Source: a virus. Taken from it: 45,266 nucleotides of DNA. The stretch lies in IMG/VR virus record IMGVR_UViG_3300027861_000050, positions 1-45,266 of that record, one strand, 5' to 3'. A program made the position numbers and the translations under genes. This document shows, in pieces, positions 22,705 through 30,676 of the stretch. Position 1 is the first letter of the stretch. The number at the start of each line of letters is the position of its first letter. The notes under the pieces are model-generated. The model did not search any database, was not told where the DNA came from, and was given only the letters and a program-made list of their open reading frames with translations.

Positions 22705-24295
22705 AGACATACGCGAAGGCCTAGCAGGTATACTAAAACCTAGCGCCGAGCAGTCTACCGAAAAGGCGAAAGCATATAAAACTAGCTCTGCGTTACCTGC
22801 AGGCGCAGGATGGAGTTTGTCGTATAACGGCGAAAAAAATAGCGGCGAATTGGGTCCGCCTATTAACTACCTGCCAAACTACGCGGCGCTACGCGTTAGA
22901 AGTTGGCAGAGCTATACAGAAAGCGAGGTTACTAAAACAGTTATAGACCGCTACGTTACTTGGGCAGTAGGTACAGGATTAAAACTGCAGGCCTCGCCTA
23001 ACTTAAAAGTACTGCAGACCGAAAACATAGAAGACTTTACTAAAGAAGGCCGGAACAAATTTGCGGCGGCGGTAGAGGCTCGTTTTAAAATTTGGTCTGA
23101 AAATACATTTAGCACCTATAGCGGAAATAGCTCGTTTAGTTTAGACGAAGGCGAGGCTATGAAAAATACGCTAATAGGCGGCGACGTTTTAGTAGTTATG
23201 CGTTTAGTTAAAGGCGTAGTAAAAGTACAGCTAATAGACGGACAGCATATCCAAACGCCGCTAGGTCTAGGTGTTGCTAGAAATGGTAATAGAATAGTTA
23301 ACGGCGTAGAGCTAGACAGCAAAGGCGCGCATACTGCATACTATGTAAAGCGCGCGGCGTTAGACTACAAACGAATACAGTCGGTAGGTAGAAAGTCGAA
23401 GCAGAAATTAGCTTTTATGGTATACGGTAGCAGATACCGCATAGACAGCACTAGAGGTATGCCGCTAGTTTCTATAGTACTAGAAACACTAAAGAAGCTA
23501 GAGCGTTACAAAGAAGCTACGGTAGGCTCTGCAGAAGAGCGCGCTAAAATAGTCTACCAGATAGTACATAGCGAGTATAGCACAGGCGAAAGTCCGCTAC
23601 TAAAAAGACTAGCCACAGCTAACGACGTAGACGGCAGTAGTCCAGACGGTCTACCTGTAGACGTTAGCGGTAACGCAATGGCTAGAACGGTAGCAGTTTC
23701 TACCGATAAACAAACGTTTAATATGGCTCAAGGCTCGGAGCTAAAAGCGTTAGAAAGCAAAGTAGAAATCAACTTTAAAGACTTCTACGATACTAATTTC
23801 GACATTATTTGCGCCGCGCTAGGTATACCGCCTAACGTCGCGCGTATGCTGTACGACGACAATTTTAGCGCCTCGCGCGCCGCGTTAAAGGATTGGGAAA
23901 ACTCGCTTCGAGTAATTCGTAAAAAGTTTAGCGCGCAGTTAAACGAGCCTGTCTATAAATTCTGGCTCTGGAGCGAAATACTTAGTAAAAAAGTACAAGC
24001 TAAAGGCTATACTAATGCGCTCGCGGTAGGTAACGAAATGGCTGTAGCGGCCTACTCTTCTAGTAGGTGGATAGGCTCTAACGTACCGCATATAGACCCG
24101 CTAAAAGAAGCCAGAGCAGAGCGCGAAAAGTTGGGTCCTCTAGGCGTAAACGTACCTTTAACGACGCCAGAAAAAGCGACCGAAAATTTAGGCGAAGGCG
24201 AAAGTACAGAAAACTTTATCCGCTTTAGCGAAGAGCTAGCGGCTATGGATGCAGTAGGCCTAGAAACAGAAGATGAAAAGAGCGAAGGCGTTTAA
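22691..24295 (+). CDS. Portal protein, lambda type
   Basis: This 534-residue protein forms the dodecameric channel at the capsid vertex through which DNA enters and leaves. Family marks include NYLPNYAALRVRSWQSYTESEVTKTVIDRYVTWAVGTGLKL (about residues 59-99) and LGIPPNVARMLYDDNFSASRAALKDWENSLR (about 377-407), the characteristic lambda gpB-like segment. The best start is a TTG at 22691, because the frame is closed upstream by TAG at 22670-22672 and no ATG lies between. The start overlaps the stop of the previous gene, so it likely depends on translational coupling. Confidence 0.88.
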   Translation: MGIVKDIREGLAGILKPSAEQSTEKAKAYKTSSALPAGAGWSLSYNGEKNSGELGPPINYLPNYAALRVRSWQSYTESEVTKTVIDRYVTWAVGTGLKLQASPNLKVLQTENIEDFTKEGRNKFAAAVEARFKIWSENTFSTYSGNSSFSLDEGEAMKNTLIGGDVLVVMRLVKGVVKVQLIDGQHIQTPLGLGVARNGNRIVNGVELDSKGAHTAYYVKRAALDYKRIQSVGRKSKQKLAFMVYGSRYRIDSTRGMPLVSIVLETLKKLERYKEATVGSAEERAKIVYQIVHSEYSTGESPLLKRLATANDVDGSSPDGLPVDVSGNAMARTVAVSTDKQTFNMAQGSELKALESKVEINFKDFYDTNFDIICAALGIPPNVARMLYDDNFSASRAALKDWENSLRVIRKKFSAQLNEPVYKFWLWSEILSKKVQAKGYTNALAVGNEMAVAAYSSSRWIGSNVPHIDPLKEARAEREKLGPLGVNVPLTTPEKATENLGEGESTENFIRFSEELAAMDAVGLETEDEKSEGV

Positions 24296-24477
24296 TCCTT
24301 TAGAGGCGGCATTTTTTGCGCCTCTGTAGCCTCTTTTAGTATTTCGCGGATTTTTGGTCGTAGCAGAGCTACTACAGTAGTACCTTTATTTAGCGCTATA
24401 TTAGTTAGCGTCGCCTTTGTTTCTTTTAGGATATTCTGCAGTACAATCCTATCGAAGTCGGTAGAAGTATTAGACAT
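24292..24477 (-). CDS. Small unknown protein on the minus strand between portal and protease
   Basis: This 61-residue protein on the minus strand has a helical sequence (FDRIVLQNILKETKATLTNIALNKGTTVVALLRPKIREILKEA). It overlaps the portal stop by four bases. It diverges from the protease gene, and a 20-base palindromic element shared with 8724-8743 lies between them, which argues that this is a real gene. I recognise no family; a small regulatory protein is possible. Confidence 0.55.
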   Translation of the reverse strand: MSNTSTDFDRIVLQNILKETKATLTNIALNKGTTVVALLRPKIREILKEATEAQKMPPLKD

Positions 24478-24490
24478 ACTCCAAATTTAA

Positions 24491-24510
24491 AAAATGTATA
24501 CATTCTTTGC
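24491..24510. promoter_or_regulatory. Palindromic element in the divergent region, copy B
   Basis: AAAATGTATACATTCTTTGC differs by one base from 8724-8743. It lies 14 bases before the minus-strand gene start (24477) and 37 bases before the protease ATG at 24547. The perfect palindrome AATGTATACATT at 24493-24504 fits a dimeric regulator site. Confidence 0.6.
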
Positions 24511-24546
24511 GCGCCTTTTCTTTTTTATTTTGCTTTGCCTTTAACT

Positions 24547-25539
24547 ATGAAGGAAATTCTTTTATACGGCGCGCTTTTTAACGAGACAATCGTCCGAGCT
24601 ATTAGAGCTATGGACGACGTTAAAGAAGACGACGGCGGCATAGTTTTACGAATTAACAGCGAAGGCGGTAGCGTTGAAGATACTTGGGGCGCTATAGCTA
24701 AGTTTTCAGAGCTAAAGGTTAAAAAGACGGTTAAAGTAGACGGCGGCGCGCATAGTATGGGCGCTTTTTTCTTAGCGTATGCAGATAATGTAGAGGCGGC
24801 AGACTTTAGCAGATTTACGCTACATAGAGCCGCCTTTTCGCCTTGGATTGAGCAAAACGAAGAGTACTTTACCGAAGACCGAAAGGCCGCGCTAGTAGCT
24901 ATAAATAAAAGCCTACGCAAAGCGTTAGAAAGTCGCGTTAATTCGGAAAAATTTGAAGCGGTAACAGGCGTATCTTTTAAAGAGCTATTTAGTTTAGATA
25001 GCCGCATAGACGTACAGCTAACAGCCGCAGAAGCTAAAAAGGTCGGCCTAGTAGATAAGGTAGTTAAAATAACGCCTACAAAAAGAGCCGAGCTAAACGC
25101 TTTCGCGGACAGAATAGCCGCGCATTATGCACCAAAAGAAGACCAAATTAAAAATCCAAAAAGTCGAAAAATGACGGTTTCAGAGTTTAAAAATGAAAAT
25201 CCAGAAGCATACGAAGCGGTAGTAGCCGAAGGCGTAGCTAAAGAAAAAGCCAGAGCAGAGGCGTTTTTACAGTTTGTAGAAGTAGACGCTAAAGGTGTTA
25301 AAGCAGGCATAGAGGCCGGAGCTGAAATTAGCTCTAAAGAAATGGTAACTTTTGCCAGAGCAGAATTTGCCGCAGAGCAACTAGCTAGCGCAGAAGCAGA
25401 AGCACCTACAGCAGAGGCGACCGAAACGCCAGAAGTAGGCGAAAAGAAAACCGACGGTACAGAAGCAGAAGCAGTAGCGGCAGTAGCCGACTTTATGGCA
25501 GAAGCAAAGTCCGCACTAAATCTAAATTCTAAATCGTAA
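24547..25539 (+). CDS. Prohead protease (ClpP-like) with C-terminal scaffold
   Basis: This protein has 330 residues from the ATG at 24547. The N-terminal half is a ClpP/S49-like serine protease: LRINSEGGSVEDTWGAI (about 34-50), nucleophile Ser70 in GGAHSMGAFF, His93 in FTLHRAAF, and LTAAEAKKVGLVDKV near the end of the fold. The C-terminal half (about 205-330) is Ala/Glu-rich, helical and of low complexity, as in scaffolding parts that guide capsid assembly and are then cleaved. The layout matches lambda C/Nu3. Portal lies before it and decoration and capsid genes after it. Confidence 0.88.
   Translation: MKEILLYGALFNETIVRAIRAMDDVKEDDGGIVLRINSEGGSVEDTWGAIAKFSELKVKKTVKVDGGAHSMGAFFLAYADNVEAADFSRFTLHRAAFSPWIEQNEEYFTEDRKAALVAINKSLRKALESRVNSEKFEAVTGVSFKELFSLDSRIDVQLTAAEAKKVGLVDKVVKITPTKRAELNAFADRIAAHYAPKEDQIKNPKSRKMTVSEFKNENPEAYEAVVAEGVAKEKARAEAFLQFVEVDAKGVKAGIEAGAEISSKEMVTFARAEFAAEQLASAEAEAPTAEATETPEVGEKKTDGTEAEAVAAVADFMAEAKSALNLNSKS
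25171..25539 (+). CDS. Possible internal scaffold gene inside the protease gene
   Basis: An in-frame ATG at 25171 stands in the context AGTCGAAAAATGACGG, very like the A-rich starts of other genes in this phage, and exactly where the protease domain ends. Separate translation would give a scaffold of 122 residues, acidic and helical. Lambda makes Nu3 from inside C in the same manner. The sequence fits but does not prove independent initiation. Confidence 0.45.
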   Translation: MTVSEFKNENPEAYEAVVAEGVAKEKARAEAFLQFVEVDAKGVKAGIEAGAEISSKEMVTFARAEFAAEQLASAEAEAPTAEATETPEVGEKKTDGTEAEAVAAVADFMAEAKSALNLNSKS

Positions 25540-25546
25540 AAACGTA

Positions 25547-25975
25547 ATGATAATGGACACTTCCAATCAACTTTTTCAAAATTACGACACTTCTAAAATC
25601 TTTGTTTGGAACAACAGATACCAAGAAGAGTCTATTACTAACTCTAGCTACGACGTAGGTACACTAGAAGCAGGTACAGTTATGGCGCGCTATATAGGTA
25701 CGGATATGCTAATACCTTTCGACAGTACGGATATTAAGTCTATGCCTATCGGTATTTTAACGCAAAGCGTTACGATTCAGGGAGGCGAAACCGTTAACGT
25801 AAATATTTGCGTAGCAGGCGACGTAGTAGCGCCAAAACTTGTTTTTGTAAATGGTACAGATACGCTAAACACTTTAATGGTAAACGGCGAGCTAGTAAGA
25901 GACGCAATCCAAGGCGACGCCGTAGGTATTAAGCTAGTCGGCAGTACAGAGTTAACTAACTTCGATAATCAGTAA
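25547..25975 (+). CDS. Capsid decoration protein (lambda gpD-like)
   Basis: This 142-residue beta-rich protein has VGTLEAGTVMARYIGTDMLIPFDSTD (about residues 39-64) and PIGILTQSVTIQGGETVNVNICVAGDVVAPKLVF, the pattern of head decoration proteins, whose trimers stabilise the expanded capsid. It lies between protease/scaffold and major capsid, as in lambda (C-Nu3-D-E). Two ATGs (25547 and 25553) are possible starts; the first is used here. Confidence 0.82.
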   Translation: MIMDTSNQLFQNYDTSKIFVWNNRYQEESITNSSYDVGTLEAGTVMARYIGTDMLIPFDSTDIKSMPIGILTQSVTIQGGETVNVNICVAGDVVAPKLVFVNGTDTLNTLMVNGELVRDAIQGDAVGIKLVGSTELTNFDNQ

Positions 25976-25978
25976 AAA

Positions 25979-27028
25979 ATGAACATTCCAGCATCACAGG
26001 CCAGAGAAGTTTTTACGCAAACGCGTATAGACGAATACAGAGAACGTACTACTCCAATGTCGTTTCTGCGCTCTTTCTTTCCAACAGTAGAAAGCGGCAG
26101 TAAATACCTTTCTATAGAAGTACAGCGAGGTACAGAAAAAGTAGCTATCGACATAGAGCGAGGTACAGAAGGCAACAGAAACAGCGCTAGCAAGTCTACG
26201 CAAAAAGCGTTTTTACCGCCTTACTACCGCGAGTATATGGACGCTACCGACCTAGAAATTTACGACAGGCTTTTTACAGCTAGCGGCGTAATTAGCGGTA
26301 CAGACTTCGCCGGATTTGTTCGCGAGCTAAACGACGAGATGCAAATGCTACAGTCGAAAATTGAGCGAGCGTATGAATTACAATGCGCGCAGGTACTTAC
26401 TACAGGTATAGTACAGCTAAATCAAGGTACTAATATCGACTACAAGCGAAAAGCGGCCTCTTTAGTAGACTTAGGCGCTCCAAATTATTGGACGCAGGCT
26501 ACGGTAGACCCTGCAGTAGCTTTAGAGAACGGCGCAAACTTTTTGCGACAGGTAGGCAAAAGCAGAGGCTCTACTATTAACGCTATAGTAGGTTCTGACG
26601 TACTAAACGTACTGTTTAATAACCCAATTTTTGCGGCAAAAGCGGACATTCGTAGAATGGATTTAAACGAGGCTTTCGCACCACAGCGCGACAGCGTAGG
26701 CGGCGCATTGCACGGAAGAATTTCAGCAGGCGCGTATAACTTTAACATCTGGACATACCCAGAGTTTTACGACGACGCGGCAGGCGTTAGTACGCCTTAC
26801 CTAGACCCGAAAAAAGTTATTTTGTTGCCAGAACAGCCGCGTTTTAAATTAGGCTTTGCGGCAGTACCGCAACTAGTTAGCACAGGCGGAGCGGTTAATA
26901 CTCGCGGCGCATACGTTTTTAACGACTATATCGACGACAGAATGTCAGCGCATATCTTCGACATTAAAAGCGCAGGCGTAGCTATTCCGGTAGCAGTAGA
27001 CGAAATCTATACTTTTAAAGCTATCTAA
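25979..27028 (+). CDS. Major capsid protein (lambda gpE-like)
   Basis: This 349-residue protein starts four bases after the decoration gene, with an A-rich context. Family features include the N-terminal RTTPMSFLRSFFPTVESGSKYLSIEVQRG segment, the central E-loop-like basic part KAFLPPYYREYMDATDLEIYDRLF, and a C-terminal P-domain end with YLDPKKVILLPEQPRFKLGFAAVPQL followed by RGAYVFNDYIDD. These match the lambda E-type HK97-fold capsid proteins in order and length. It is the main shell component, and the neck genes follow. Confidence 0.93.
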   Translation: MNIPASQAREVFTQTRIDEYRERTTPMSFLRSFFPTVESGSKYLSIEVQRGTEKVAIDIERGTEGNRNSASKSTQKAFLPPYYREYMDATDLEIYDRLFTASGVISGTDFAGFVRELNDEMQMLQSKIERAYELQCAQVLTTGIVQLNQGTNIDYKRKAASLVDLGAPNYWTQATVDPAVALENGANFLRQVGKSRGSTINAIVGSDVLNVLFNNPIFAAKADIRRMDLNEAFAPQRDSVGGALHGRISAGAYNFNIWTYPEFYDDAAGVSTPYLDPKKVILLPEQPRFKLGFAAVPQLVSTGGAVNTRGAYVFNDYIDDRMSAHIFDIKSAGVAIPVAVDEIYTFKAI

Positions 27029-27403
27029 ATGCAGAGCTATAGAGTTATAGCTTTAAGTTTAGGCGGCAGAAGAAACAAGGTATTTTCCTTGGGCGAAGTC
27101 GTTACGCAGGCGCAGTTAGCCGCGCCTGTAAACGACCTAGTCAGCGGCGGCTACTTAGAGGCTGTAGCTTCTAGCAATGCAGAAGAGGTAGAAGTAGAGG
27201 TAGTAGAAACTGCAGAGGTAGAAGCGCCAGAAACTAAGCTAGTAGAAAAGGTAGAAGAGGCCGCAGAAGTTACAGGCGGCATACCTGCGTTTTCAGACCT
27301 AAGTAAAAAGCAGATTATAGCGAGGCTAAAAGAGGCAGACGCTAAGTTCAACAAAACTTGGACTAAAAAGTCGCTTTACAGTCTACTAGAAGAGGTTAGC
27401 TAA
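27029..27403 (+). CDS. Capsid-adjacent protein; N-terminal domain shared with the glycosyltransferase at 6452
   Basis: This 124-residue protein starts directly after the capsid stop. Residues 1-45 form a small beta-type domain (MQSYRVIALSLGGRRNKVFSLGEVVT, then a helix and GGYLE), a layout seen in short head-associated phage proteins. Residues 51-85 are an acidic Val/Glu linker. Residues 91-122 (SKKQIIARLKEADAKFNKTWTKKSLYSLLEE) look like a small SAP-like helical domain. The N-terminal domain is strikingly similar to that of the 540-residue glycosyltransferase. Place and layout suggest a head or neck component; the exact role is not known. Confidence 0.7.
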   Translation: MQSYRVIALSLGGRRNKVFSLGEVVTQAQLAAPVNDLVSGGYLEAVASSNAEEVEVEVVETAEVEAPETKLVEKVEEAAEVTGGIPAFSDLSKKQIIARLKEADAKFNKTWTKKSLYSLLEEVS

Positions 27404-27427
27404 AAACTAATACAATAGATTAAAAAA

Positions 27428-27459
27428 GCGCGGTAACTAAGTTACGGCGCTTTTTTTTT
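27428..27459 (+). terminator. Rho-independent terminator after the head genes
   Basis: Stem GCGC-G-GTAAC with GTTAC-G-GCGC (27428-27450, one G/G mismatch), a 3-base loop, and a run of nine T from 27451. It lies 12 bases before the next gene and probably attenuates rather than separates. Confidence 0.85.
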
Positions 27460-27471
27460 AACTTTACTCCG

Positions 27472-27879
27472 ATGGGTTTACTAAAGCAGGCGCAGAAAGA
27501 TATAGAGCAAATTACTACTAACGACGCTACAGGCTTCGCCGTAGTAGCTTATATGTATTTATCTAACGGTACTATAGCAAAGGTTAAAGGTACTACAGCT
27601 AGGCACTATTTAGGCTTCGATACAGACGGCGTTAAAATATCTTCGCTAAATGCTCACGTATCTTTTAGCGAAAAAACGCTAACAGACGCAGGCGTTACAG
27701 TTAGAAACTCTGCAGGCGAAGTTAATTTACTAGGCAAACGCGTCCAGATTAACGACAGCGCCGACGTATTACGCGACTACGTAGTAGTAGAGCAATACCC
27801 GGACGAAACTATAGGCCTAATAGTACTAATACTAGGCTCTGCAGAAGAGGCTAATGTAAACGGTAACGGCTCGCTCTAA
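27472..27879 (+). CDS. Putative head-tail connector or neck protein
   Basis: This 135-residue, beta-rich protein has GTIAKVKGTTARHYLGFDTDGVKISSLNAHVSFSEKTLTDAG, a pattern like small head-closure proteins that form a ring under the portal. It sits between the capsid-region terminator and the putative tail terminator at 27879, with which it overlaps by one base. This order (capsid, connector, terminator protein) is common in neck modules. I assign it by place and size rather than by a clear motif. Confidence 0.5.
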   Translation: MGLLKQAQKDIEQITTNDATGFAVVAYMYLSNGTIAKVKGTTARHYLGFDTDGVKISSLNAHVSFSEKTLTDAGVTVRNSAGEVNLLGKRVQINDSADVLRDYVVVEQYPDETIGLIVLILGSAEEANVNGNGSL

Positions 27880-28496
27880 TGGCTTTAATAACTACAGTTA
27901 TACCTACGCAGGCATACGAGGCAATACGCGACCGTATAGCCTCTATTTTAGCTGTAGAATTAGCAGAGCAGGTAGCGCTACGCGGCCTAACTATAGACAT
28001 ACCTGTTTTTACAGAGCGATACGCTAAAGTAGACGCTGTAGAAACGCCTTGTATAATAGTCTCTTTAGCTCGCGGCGACTACCAGAATCAAGACCCTACA
28101 GTAGCGCAAGGCGACTACGTATTTAATATAGACGCGTACGCCTCTGCTAAAAATACGCTAGATAGCTCTGGACAGTTAATAGCGCGCGGCGATACAGCTA
28201 GCGTTATATTTTTAGAAGGCCTTTTAGGTATATGCCGCGCGATTATACAGGACGCTAACTACTACAGGCTAGACTTTCCGCCGTCGTTTATAGCTAGGCG
28301 GCAAATCCAGAGTATAGAAACCGCTACGCCTGCTACAGCGCAGGACGTTAACGACGTCGTTATGGGTAGGCTACAGCTAGGCGTAACAGCCGCCGAGCAG
28401 AACGGTATGCAGTATGCAGATTTAATAGGCGACTGGCAGACGGTCGTAAATATCGACCAAACTAACGCAGGCTACGTATTTACGGCCTCTTCGTAA
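27879..28496 (+). CDS. Putative tail terminator / neck protein
   Basis: This 205-residue protein has YEAIRDRIASILAVELAEQVALRG at the start, ETPCIIVSLARGDYQNQDPTVAQGDYVFNIDAYA in the middle, and late beta strands (VMGRLQLGVTAAEQNG). The helix, strand and Asp-Tyr-x-Phe pattern resembles proteins of the gp37/gpU-like tail terminator group, which cap the finished tail and join it to the head. It is the last gene of the structural block; the next unit has its own promoter. Confidence 0.55.
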   Translation: MALITTVIPTQAYEAIRDRIASILAVELAEQVALRGLTIDIPVFTERYAKVDAVETPCIIVSLARGDYQNQDPTVAQGDYVFNIDAYASAKNTLDSSGQLIARGDTASVIFLEGLLGICRAIIQDANYYRLDFPPSFIARRQIQSIETATPATAQDVNDVVMGRLQLGVTAAEQNGMQYADLIGDWQTVVNIDQTNAGYVFTASS

Positions 28497-28521
28497 ATAG
28501 GCCTTTTTTTTCGTCTGTATA

Positions 28522-28551
28522 TTTGCGTATGCGTAATATTTAGTATATTCG
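28522..28551 (+). promoter_or_regulatory. Probable promoter of the recombination operon
   Basis: TTTG at 28522-28525, 18 bases, then TATATTCG at 28544-28551, one base off the -7 consensus. The ATG at 28575 follows an AT-rich leader. It lacks the CTCAACGTTTAAC block of the repeated promoters, so it likely belongs to another class. Confidence 0.55.
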
Positions 28552-28574
28552 CAAAACATTTAAAATATAACGAT

Positions 28575-29078
28575 ATGAATGAGAAAACGCATTGGAAAAC
28601 ATTGCGTAACCCTGATTTTTTCGGGGCGTACGTACCTATAGAAGCAGGCGGCGACGTAATAGTTAAAATACTAGCCGTAGCTAAAGAAACCGTTACAGTA
28701 GCCGACGGTAAAAAAGAAGAGCATACAATAGCACAGCTAGAAGGCTATCCGCCTTGGATACTAAACAGCATAAACCAGAAAACCATAACTAAAGCGCTAG
28801 GCTCGCCTTTCGTAGAGGATTGGGCAGGTAAACGCGTTACCTGTTACGCGGCAAAAGTTCGCGCCTTCGGCGAAAATGTAGAGGCTGTAAGAGTACGAGA
28901 CAAAGCGCCTGCAGAAGAGGTAGCCGAACAGGTAGACGAAAAGCCAGAGCTAGAACCAAATCACGAACAGTGGAACGGATGGCATAGCGCCGTAGTAGCA
29001 GGCGAAGTAGATATAGCAGAAGTTAAAAAGCACTACAAACTAACAGCTAAAAACGAAACACTAATCCAGAAAAAATGA
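28575..29078 (+). CDS. Conserved recombination-module protein
   Basis: This 167-residue protein has the pattern KTHWKTLRNPDFFGAYVPIEAGGDVIVKIL, ILNSINQKTITKALGSPFVEDWAGKRVTCYAAKVRAFGE and VEAVRVR, which recurs in small phage proteins encoded beside exonuclease and SSB genes. The last 50 residues are acidic and then basic helical. The family has no firm function; a role in DNA strand exchange or as an exonuclease partner is inferred from its neighbours (exonuclease at 29075, SSB-like at 29820). Its stop overlaps the exonuclease start by four bases. Confidence 0.7.
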   Translation: MNEKTHWKTLRNPDFFGAYVPIEAGGDVIVKILAVAKETVTVADGKKEEHTIAQLEGYPPWILNSINQKTITKALGSPFVEDWAGKRVTCYAAKVRAFGENVEAVRVRDKAPAEEVAEQVDEKPELEPNHEQWNGWHSAVVAGEVDIAEVKKHYKLTAKNETLIQKK

Positions 29079-29788
29079 AGCTACCAGAATTTAAAATAAG
29101 ATGCTCGGCTATAGGTCAAATTATGACTAACGCGCGAAGCAGTAGTAGCCTTTCTGCTACCTGTACTAATTACCTAGAGGATTGGGCAAAAGAGCAGGCC
29201 TACAGCCGACGAAAAGACTTTTATAGTAAGCAATGCGAAAAAGGTACGCTAAAAGAAGACGACAGTATAGCGGTAGCTAGAACGCTTAACAAATGGCCGG
29301 ACAGCGTACAGAAAAATACGCAGTACTACGAAGACAGTTTTTTTACAGGTACGCCAGACGTACTGCTAAAAGACAGCGTAGAAGATATAAAAAACGCTTG
29401 GGACGCGTTTACGTTTCCGCTATTCGCTAAAGAAATTAAAGGCCTGCCTAAAAAGTACCAAAACTACGAGTATCAACTTCGCGGTTATATGCAACTAACA
29501 GGCAGACGAAAAGCAGGCCTAATTTATACGCTAATGGATGCTCCAGAGCATTTAATAGACCGAGCCGCATATATGAAAGCAAAAGACCTACAGCTAGACG
29601 AAGTACCTGTAGAGCTATTTGAGGAAATGCGCTCTTTTATGAGTTACGAAAATCTGCCTACAGGTTTACGCTACAAACGTTTCGAAATAGAGGCAGACGC
29701 AGAAATTTTACAGAAAATGCAGGAACGAGTTATAGCCTGCAGGCAGTACATAGCGGACAATATACAGCCGCTTTTTAATCACATTTAA
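29075..29788 (+). CDS. Phage exonuclease, PD-(D/E)XK (YqaJ-like)
   Basis: This 237-residue protein carries the nuclease core: an acidic Glu/Asp segment in KGTLKEDDSIAVA, catalytic Asp in FTGTPDVLLKD, the DxK motif in VEDIKNAWDAFTF, and the following helix with the conserved Gln-x-Arg-x-Tyr (YEYQLRGYMQLTG). These motifs and their spacing match YqaJ-like recombination exonucleases, which resect DNA ends for single-strand annealing. It sits between a recombination-module protein and an SSB-like protein. No separate annealing protein of a clear RecT or Erf type is visible in this operon. Confidence 0.85.
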   Translation: MKLPEFKIRCSAIGQIMTNARSSSSLSATCTNYLEDWAKEQAYSRRKDFYSKQCEKGTLKEDDSIAVARTLNKWPDSVQKNTQYYEDSFFTGTPDVLLKDSVEDIKNAWDAFTFPLFAKEIKGLPKKYQNYEYQLRGYMQLTGRRKAGLIYTLMDAPEHLIDRAAYMKAKDLQLDEVPVELFEEMRSFMSYENLPTGLRYKRFEIEADAEILQKMQERVIACRQYIADNIQPLFNHI

Positions 29789-29819
29789 TGCAGTATTCAC
29801 TAATTCCAAAAAACTAAAA

Positions 29820-30236
29820 ATGGAAAAATTAGAGGCAACAGGTACAGTCCACCTAATCGGCGAAGTAGAAACTTTTGGCGACAACGGATTTAGAAAAAGG
29901 CTACTAGTATTACAGCGCGACGCTAATACGCAGTATCCGCAGTACGTACCTTTTGAGTTTACGCAGAGTAACTGCGAAAAGCTAGACGGTCTGCAGGTCG
30001 GTAGTATAGTTACGGTTAGCTATAACCTACGAGGCCGCGAGCATAACGGTAAATACTACAGCAGTCTACAAGGCTGGAAAATAGACGTCGCAGAAATGAC
30101 CGGAGCTCCTGCGCCTATCGCGCCTGCACCTGTAGCGCCGTCTGCACCTGCTCCACCTACGGCAAAGAAAGCGCCAAAAAAGAAAGCGCCAGAGCCGCAA
30201 ATATACGAAGACGAAGGCGAAGACTTGCCTTTTTAA
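29820..30236 (+). CDS. SSB-like single-stranded DNA-binding protein (DUF3127 type)
   Basis: This 138-residue protein has an OB-like N-terminal domain (residues 5-95), with ATGTVHLIGEVETFGDNGFRKRLLVLQ, YVPFEFTQSNCEKLDG, GSIVTVSYNLRGREHNGKYYSSLQGWKI, on the pattern of DUF3127. A Pro/Ala/Lys linker (about 97-125) leads to an acidic tail ending DEGEDLPF, the classic SSB tip that recruits other replication proteins. It would bind single-stranded phage DNA in replication and recombination. It follows the exonuclease and is ended by a strong terminator. Confidence 0.82.
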   Translation: MEKLEATGTVHLIGEVETFGDNGFRKRLLVLQRDANTQYPQYVPFEFTQSNCEKLDGLQVGSIVTVSYNLRGREHNGKYYSSLQGWKIDVAEMTGAPAPIAPAPVAPSAPAPPTAKKAPKKKAPEPQIYEDEGEDLPF

Positions 30237-30261
30237 AAATCTATTCGTATACTACGCGAGG

Positions 30262-30285
30262 AGGTCGGCTATATGCCGACCTTTT
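30262..30285 (+). terminator. Rho-independent terminator
   Basis: Stem AGGTCGGC (30262-30269) with GCCGACCT (30275-30282), a TATAT loop and a short T-run. It ends the recombination operon before the long non-coding gap. Confidence 0.88.
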
Positions 30286-30610
30286 GCGTTTTAGTGTAAC
30301 TTTTTGCAGGCCAATAGTTCCACAATCTTCCACCAAATTTTACGCCTGTTTGTAGTCGTAGCGCGGCATACAGGCCAATGGAAACCGCTTTTTAGTGTAA
30401 ACCTGTCTTTTAGCTCTTCGGTAATAGTATTACCTTCGTAGATGCGCTAAAAGCAAAAGTTACAGTTTAGTTTACACTTGCAAAGCATTAAAAGCCTGCA
30501 GTACAGCCGTTTAGCTCTGTTTTAGTGGAACTTTTGCTGTAACTTTTACCGCCTAAATTGGAAACTTTATGTAACTTTTCTAGAAACCTGTTATACTTAG
30601 TAAATATATT
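30286..30610. other. Non-coding repeat region, possible replication origin
   Basis: No gene is visible here. GTAACTTTT occurs at 30296-30304, 30539-30547 and 30571-30579, with the reverse form AAAAGTTAC at 30455-30463. AGTGTAA occurs at 30293 and 30393, and its reverse form TTTACACT at 30471-30478. CAGGCCAAT occurs at 30307-30315 and 30371-30379. Short repeats in both orientations just before a primase-helicase gene are typical of origins or initiator-binding sites. The region also stands out by its lower density of the CTA/GTA-rich sequence seen in genes. Confidence 0.55.
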
Positions 30611-30611
30611 A

Positions 30612-30619
30612 TACTTTTG
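30612..30619 (+). promoter_or_regulatory. Promoter-like -7 box before the structured RNA
   Basis: TACTTTTG at 30612-30619 fits TAnnTTTG. The -33 position (about 30590) reads GTTA and is weak. Transcription from here would give a leader of about 150 bases before the primase ATG, carrying the structure at 30677-30758. Confidence 0.5.
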
Positions 30620-30676
30620 CAATCGTTAAAGACTGTAAAAGTTTTTAATAGACAACGAAACCAGAAGTAAAGACCT

